Below are positions 61,032 through 64,000 of a stretch of DNA of 64,000 nt, in pieces. Origin of the DNA: an uncultured Alphaproteobacteria bacterium (GTDB lineage Bacteria > Pseudomonadota > Alphaproteobacteria > Rhizobiales > Aestuariivirgaceae); contig CAMFKI010000006.1 of NCBI GenBank assembly GCA_945957365.1, forward strand, positions 91,360 to 155,359, given 5' to 3'. Within the stretch, counting starts at the first letter, position 1. Each line of letters begins with the position of its first letter. A program made the translations under genes and the position numbers. The notes beneath the pieces are model-generated. The model searched no databases and was not told the origin of the DNA. It worked only from the letters and a program-made list of their open reading frames with translations.

Positions 61032-61645
61032 TCGAGACCGAAGAGGAGCTGCGGGCGAAGTTCGGCGAGGTCTCGCACCTCGCCTCCGCCAAGAGCCGCC
61101 CGGCACTGGACAAGTTCTCGCGCCAGTTCATCTCCCTCTCGCCCTTCCTCGTCATCTCGACGGCCGATGCCAATGGCCGCGCGGATCTCTCTCCGCGCGG
61201 CGATCCGCCCGGCTTCGTCCACGTCATCGACGACAACACGCTCCTCATTCCCGACCGGCCGGGCAACAACCGGCTGGACACCATGGCCAACATCATGGCC
61301 AACCCCAATGTCGGCCTCCTGTTCTTCGTCCCCGGCTTCGAGGACACGCTGCGCCTCAACGGCAAGGCCCGGATCACCGACGATGCCGACCTGCTCGCTG
61401 CCTGCAAGGTCAACGGCAAGCAGCCGGTGGTGGGCATTCTCGTCACGCTGGAGGAAGTCTTCCTGCACTGCGCCAAGGCCCTGAAGCGCTCGAAGCTGTG
61501 GGATCCGGACTCCCGCCAAGACCGCGCGCAGCTGCCCTCCATCGCCCGCATCATCCTGGAGCAGACCTCGACACCCGTCGCCGGACCCGAAGCGGCGAAG
61601 ATCGACGCGGAGGTCGAAGAGGAATACCGCACCGCACTCTATTGA
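61028..61645 (+). CDS. PPOX-family FMN-dependent flavoprotein (MSMEG_1061-like)
   Basis: A 205-aa split-barrel flavoprotein: FLVISTADANGRADLSPRGD, LLIPDRPGNNRLDTMANI, VGLLFFVPGFEDTLRLNG and HCAKALKRSKLW, the ordered blocks of the MSMEG_1061 type. Pyridoxamine-phosphate-oxidase fold; real substrate unknown. ATG overlaps the aminotransferase stop (ATGA), so the two are coupled. Confidence 0.87.
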   Translation: MIETEEELRAKFGEVSHLASAKSRPALDKFSRQFISLSPFLVISTADANGRADLSPRGDPPGFVHVIDDNTLLIPDRPGNNRLDTMANIMANPNVGLLFFVPGFEDTLRLNGKARITDDADLLAACKVNGKQPVVGILVTLEEVFLHCAKALKRSKLWDPDSRQDRAQLPSIARIILEQTSTPVAGPEAAKIDAEVEEEYRTALY

Positions 61646-61660
61646 GAAATTGCCGGGAGC

Positions 61661-61674
61661 TTGATCGAGGTCAA
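61661..61674. promoter_or_regulatory. Fnr/FixK-type box upstream of hemN
   Basis: TTGAT-CGAG-GTCAA, one mismatch from TTGAT-N4-ATCAA and an accepted alphaproteobacterial variant. It ends on the first possible ATG (61674). A -10-like TACTGT lies at 61696-61701, placing the predicted transcription start near 61709. Confidence 0.8.
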
Positions 61675-61709
61675 TGAGTTTGGCCTCACAGTCCATACTG
61701 TCAGGCTCC

Positions 61710-63062
61710 ATGGACAGTCAGCTTCTCCCCTTCGCCACCCAGGACGTACCGCGCTACACCAGCTATCCGACCGCGGTGCAGTTCCAGTCCCCCTTCCCCG
61801 GCCAGACGTCGGATGACTGGCTGATGGCACTCGATCCCGAGGCGACCCTCTCGGTCTATGTCCACATCCCCTTCTGCCGCCAGCTCTGCTGGTATTGCGG
61901 CTGCCACACCTCGGTGCCCAACAGCTATGACCGTGCGGCGCGCTACGTCGAATACCTGGTGAAGGACATCCGGCGCTCGGCCTCCCTCTACGGGCGCGCC
62001 AAGGGCAAGGTCACGCATCTCCATTTCGGCGGCGGCACGCCCACCTATCTCGATGACCTGCACATCGGAGAGATCGTCGAGGCCATCGATCAGGGCTTCG
62101 GCCTCGCCACGGGCGGCGAGATGGCGCTCGAGTCCGACCCCCGCACGCTGACGCGCGAACGCGCCAAGGTGCTGGCCGCCATGGGATTCAACCGCATCAG
62201 CTTCGGCGTCCAGGATTTCGCCACGCCCGTGCAGATGAAGATCAACCGGCTGCAGACCTTCGGCCTCGTCAAGGCGGCAAACGAGTTCCTGCGCGAGGCC
62301 GGCTTCACCTCGGTCAACTTCGACCTGATGTACGGCCTTCCGGCCCAGACGGTGGAGAGCGTCGCCAGGACGGCGCAGCAGGCGGCATCCCTCGGGCCGG
62401 AGCGCATCTCGGTCTTCGGCTATGCCCATGTGCCGTGGTTCAAGAAGCACCAGAAAATGATTTCCGACGCCGAGCTTCCCGGCGTCAACGCCCGCTACGC
62501 CCAGGCCACCACCATCGAGCGCGAGCTCAATGCCCATGGCTATGCCTCGATCGGCCTCGATCATTTCGCGCTGGAGCATGACGAGCTCACCGCCGCCGCC
62601 CGCAACGGCACCATGCGGCGCAATTTCCAGGGCTACACGACGGACGTCTCCGACGCGCTCCTCGCCTTCGGCGCCTCCGCCATCGGCGAGTTCCCTGAAG
62701 GCTTCGTGCAGTCGGCCCGCGACACGCTGGAATGGTCGCAGAAGATCGAGCGCAACGAGAGCCCGGTGACGCGCGGGCTGGCCACCACCGCGGAAGACCG
62801 CATGCGCGCGCAAGTCATCGAGCGCCTGATGTGCGACCTCACCGTCGATGCGGCCGAGATCGCCACGCGCCACGGCTTCGATCCCGTGATCTTCGAGGAT
62901 GTGCCTGAAAAGCTCGAGCCCGCGGTGCTGGCCGGCATCGCCGAGGTCAAGGGCTCGCGTGTCACGGTCCCGGCGCAGCACCGCCTCTTCCTGCGCACGG
63001 TTGCGGCGGCCTATGACGCGCATTTCGTGGCCGCGCCCAACCGGCACGCGAAGGCGGTGTGA
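61710..63062 (+). CDS. hemN: Oxygen-independent coproporphyrinogen III oxidase HemN
   Basis: A 450-aa radical-SAM enzyme decarboxylating coproporphyrinogen III without oxygen. The [4Fe-4S]-binding motif C56-x3-C60-x2-C63 (IPFCRQLCWYCGC) and HFGGGTPTYL are visible, along with SDPRTLT, RISFGVQDF and the HemN C-terminal domain. The N terminus LPFATQDVPRYTSYPTA is family-typical. ATG 61710 is chosen because the upstream ATG at 61674 overlaps the Fnr box and would precede the predicted transcription start. The mRNA leader may therefore be almost absent. Confidence 0.95.
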   Translation: MDSQLLPFATQDVPRYTSYPTAVQFQSPFPGQTSDDWLMALDPEATLSVYVHIPFCRQLCWYCGCHTSVPNSYDRAARYVEYLVKDIRRSASLYGRAKGKVTHLHFGGGTPTYLDDLHIGEIVEAIDQGFGLATGGEMALESDPRTLTRERAKVLAAMGFNRISFGVQDFATPVQMKINRLQTFGLVKAANEFLREAGFTSVNFDLMYGLPAQTVESVARTAQQAASLGPERISVFGYAHVPWFKKHQKMISDAELPGVNARYAQATTIERELNAHGYASIGLDHFALEHDELTAAARNGTMRRNFQGYTTDVSDALLAFGASAIGEFPEGFVQSARDTLEWSQKIERNESPVTRGLATTAEDRMRAQVIERLMCDLTVDAAEIATRHGFDPVIFEDVPEKLEPAVLAGIAEVKGSRVTVPAQHRLFLRTVAAAYDAHFVAAPNRHAKAV

Positions 63063-63082
63063 GCAAGACAGCTTACGCCGAT

Positions 63083-63118
63083 ACTCACCTTGCCCCGGCT
63101 CGACCCAGGCACCTTGAA
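63083..63118. repeat. REP-like half element
   Basis: ACTCACCTTGCCCCGGCTCG and following bases match the left arm of the element at 59494 without the second hairpin. Confidence 0.55.
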
Positions 63119-63119
63119 C

Positions 63120-63145
63120 GGAACTTCGCCCTCGTCCGGTTCGTT
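63120..63145 (+). promoter_or_regulatory. EcfG-type promoter of the NTF2-like gene
   Basis: GGAAC (63120-63124), 17 bp, CGTT (63142-63145), 32 bp before the ATG at 63178. Exact consensus with preferred spacing. Confidence 0.75.
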
Positions 63146-63177
63146 TCATTCCGGCTGATTACCCACCGGAGAGGGCC

Positions 63178-63564
63178 ATGACCGACACCCATCCCACCAA
63201 GGACGAGATCCTTGCGCTCGAGACCGCCTATTGGGACGCGCTGTGCCGCAAGGACGGCGCCGCGGCGTCGAGGCTATCGTCCGAGTCCACCATCGTCTCC
63301 GGCAAGCAGGGCATCATGACCATCACCCGGCCGCAGATGAAGTCACTCACCGAGGAGAGCAAGTGGGTGCTGAACGGCTATCGGTTCGACGAGGTCTCGT
63401 TCCTCTCGCCCACGCCGGATGTCGCCATCCTCGCCTATACCGTGACGCAGACCGTCACCATGGACGGCAAGGCCCAGACACTGCGCGCAGCCGATTCATC
63501 CACCTGGGTGCGAGGTCCGCAGGGCTGGACCTGCTGCGCCCACAGCGAAGCCTTTCGCGACTGA
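63178..63564 (+). CDS. NTF2-like (DUF4440/SnoaL) protein
   Basis: A 128-aa cone-fold protein: ILALETAYWDALCRKDGAAASRL at the N terminus and VAILAYTVTQTVTMDGK with SSTWVRGPQGWTCCAHSEA at the end, the DUF4440 pattern. No catalytic residues can be assigned. EcfG-type promoter upstream and GGAGAGGG ribosome site. Followed 5 bp later by a second NTF2-fold gene. Confidence 0.83.
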   Translation: MTDTHPTKDEILALETAYWDALCRKDGAAASRLSSESTIVSGKQGIMTITRPQMKSLTEESKWVLNGYRFDEVSFLSPTPDVAILAYTVTQTVTMDGKAQTLRAADSSTWVRGPQGWTCCAHSEAFRD

Positions 63565-63569
63565 CGGCG

Positions 63570-63929
63570 ATGGCGGGCCCTCTCGAAACCGCGAAGAAAG
63601 CCCTGCGGGCCTTTGCCGAGAAGGATCGCCCGGCCATCGAGGCGGTGATCGGCGAGGCCTACAGCTTCACCAGCCCGCTGGACAATGCCTTGAGCCGCGA
63701 GACCTTCTTCGCGCGCTGCTGGCCCAACAGCGAAGCCTTCACCGAGATGACGTTCATTCAGGGCGCGGAGTCCGGCGAGTGGGCCTTCATCACCTATGAA
63801 GGCGTCGCCGGCGGCAAGCGCTTCCGCAACACCGAGGCGCATCGGGTGCGCGATGGCAAGATCGTCGCGACGGAAGTCTACTTCGGCTGGAACATTCCGC
63901 ACGCGGCGAAGCCGGGCGGCTTCGTCTAG
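63570..63929 (+). CDS. SnoaL-like NTF2-fold protein
   Basis: A 119-aa protein: AKKALRAFAEKDRPAIEAVI, FTSPLDNALSRETFFARCWP, and RNTEAHRVRDGKIVATEVYFGW, the SnoaL-like arrangement. Co-transcribed with the preceding gene; fold shared but sequences divergent. Function unknown. Confidence 0.83.
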   Translation: MAGPLETAKKALRAFAEKDRPAIEAVIGEAYSFTSPLDNALSRETFFARCWPNSEAFTEMTFIQGAESGEWAFITYEGVAGGKRFRNTEAHRVRDGKIVATEVYFGWNIPHAAKPGGFV

Positions 63930-63944
63930 AAATTCCACCACTCC

Positions 63945-63973
63945 GTTCACCTTGCCCCGGCTTGTCTCGACGA
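63945..63973. repeat. REP-like half element
   Basis: GTTCACCTTGCCCCGGCTTG followed by a variant arm; third copy of the element first seen at 59494. No gene is visible in the remaining bases to the window end. Confidence 0.5.
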
Positions 63974-64000
63974 TTTGCGCTTTAATGGAGGTGCCGGGGG

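Overview
The window is a GC-rich chromosomal segment of an alphaproteobacterium, most likely of the Hyphomicrobiales (Rhizobiales) type. The evidence is GGAAC-N16/17-CGTT (EcfG-class) stress promoters, an HWE-family histidine kinase, an Fnr-type box before hemN and very strong GC3 bias. I see no rRNA, tRNA, CRISPR array, transposase or integrase. Nearly all of it is dense coding sequence with short operons and many 4-bp start/stop overlaps.

Layout. 0-11.7 kb: a type II secretion system. gspO and gspD lie on the plus strand, facing a minus-strand operon gspE-F-G-H-I-J-K-L-M-C. A small exported Cys-rich gene on the opposite strand sits between gspL and gspM. 11.7-15 kb: divergent oxyR/katG peroxide defence. 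15-24.3 kb: two partner-switching modules back to back. Module A (minus) has an RsbW-type kinase, a STAS protein, a PP2C phosphatase and an LssY-domain membrane protein. Module B (plus) has a pseudo-kinase, a STAS-methyltransferase fusion, a Cache-HAMP-PP2C phosphatase, an intact kinase and an intact STAS protein. A GOLPH3/VPS74-like protein and acetolactate decarboxylase lie between the modules. Module B looks like a SiaABC-type switch whose output is a methyltransferase instead of a diguanylate cyclase, and it is the most novel system here.

24.3-30.1 kb: a BciA-like 8-vinyl reductase, a YecA-like protein, a cyanide-insensitive type cydAB with a 30-codon DUF2474 partner, and a DMT exporter. 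30.1-36.4 kb: mostly uncharacterised membrane and coiled-coil proteins, a periplasmic cupin and an AI-2E-family permease. 36.5-42 kb: envelope proteins (OmpA-like, beta-barrel, Gly-rich) and a general-stress locus (DUF892 ferritin-like protein, a 57-aa membrane protein and an HWE kinase), where three EcfG-type promoters lie within about 330 bp.

42-48.6 kb: a GH1 glycosidase, an epimerase, a HisC-like aminotransferase, an OYE/WrbA/VOC reductive-detoxification operon with its own operator, and upp. 48.7-56.6 kb: a single-domain response regulator, two cytochromes c, a LigB-type dioxygenase, a SARP/TolB/TPR regulator, two small accessory proteins and a Tat-exported beta-helix protein. 56.6-64 kb: an alpha/beta hydrolase, an aldolase-like TIM-barrel/PfkB kinase pair, a class III aminotransferase, a PPOX flavoprotein, Fnr-controlled hemN, and two NTF2-fold proteins, the first behind another EcfG-type promoter. 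REP-like palindromes recur in the last 5 kb.

Taken together, the genes suggest a free-living, metabolically flexible, microaerobically competent cell with extensive stress signalling. bciA together with Fnr-controlled hemN hints at bacteriochlorophyll synthesis elsewhere in the genome, but no photosystem gene is in the window.
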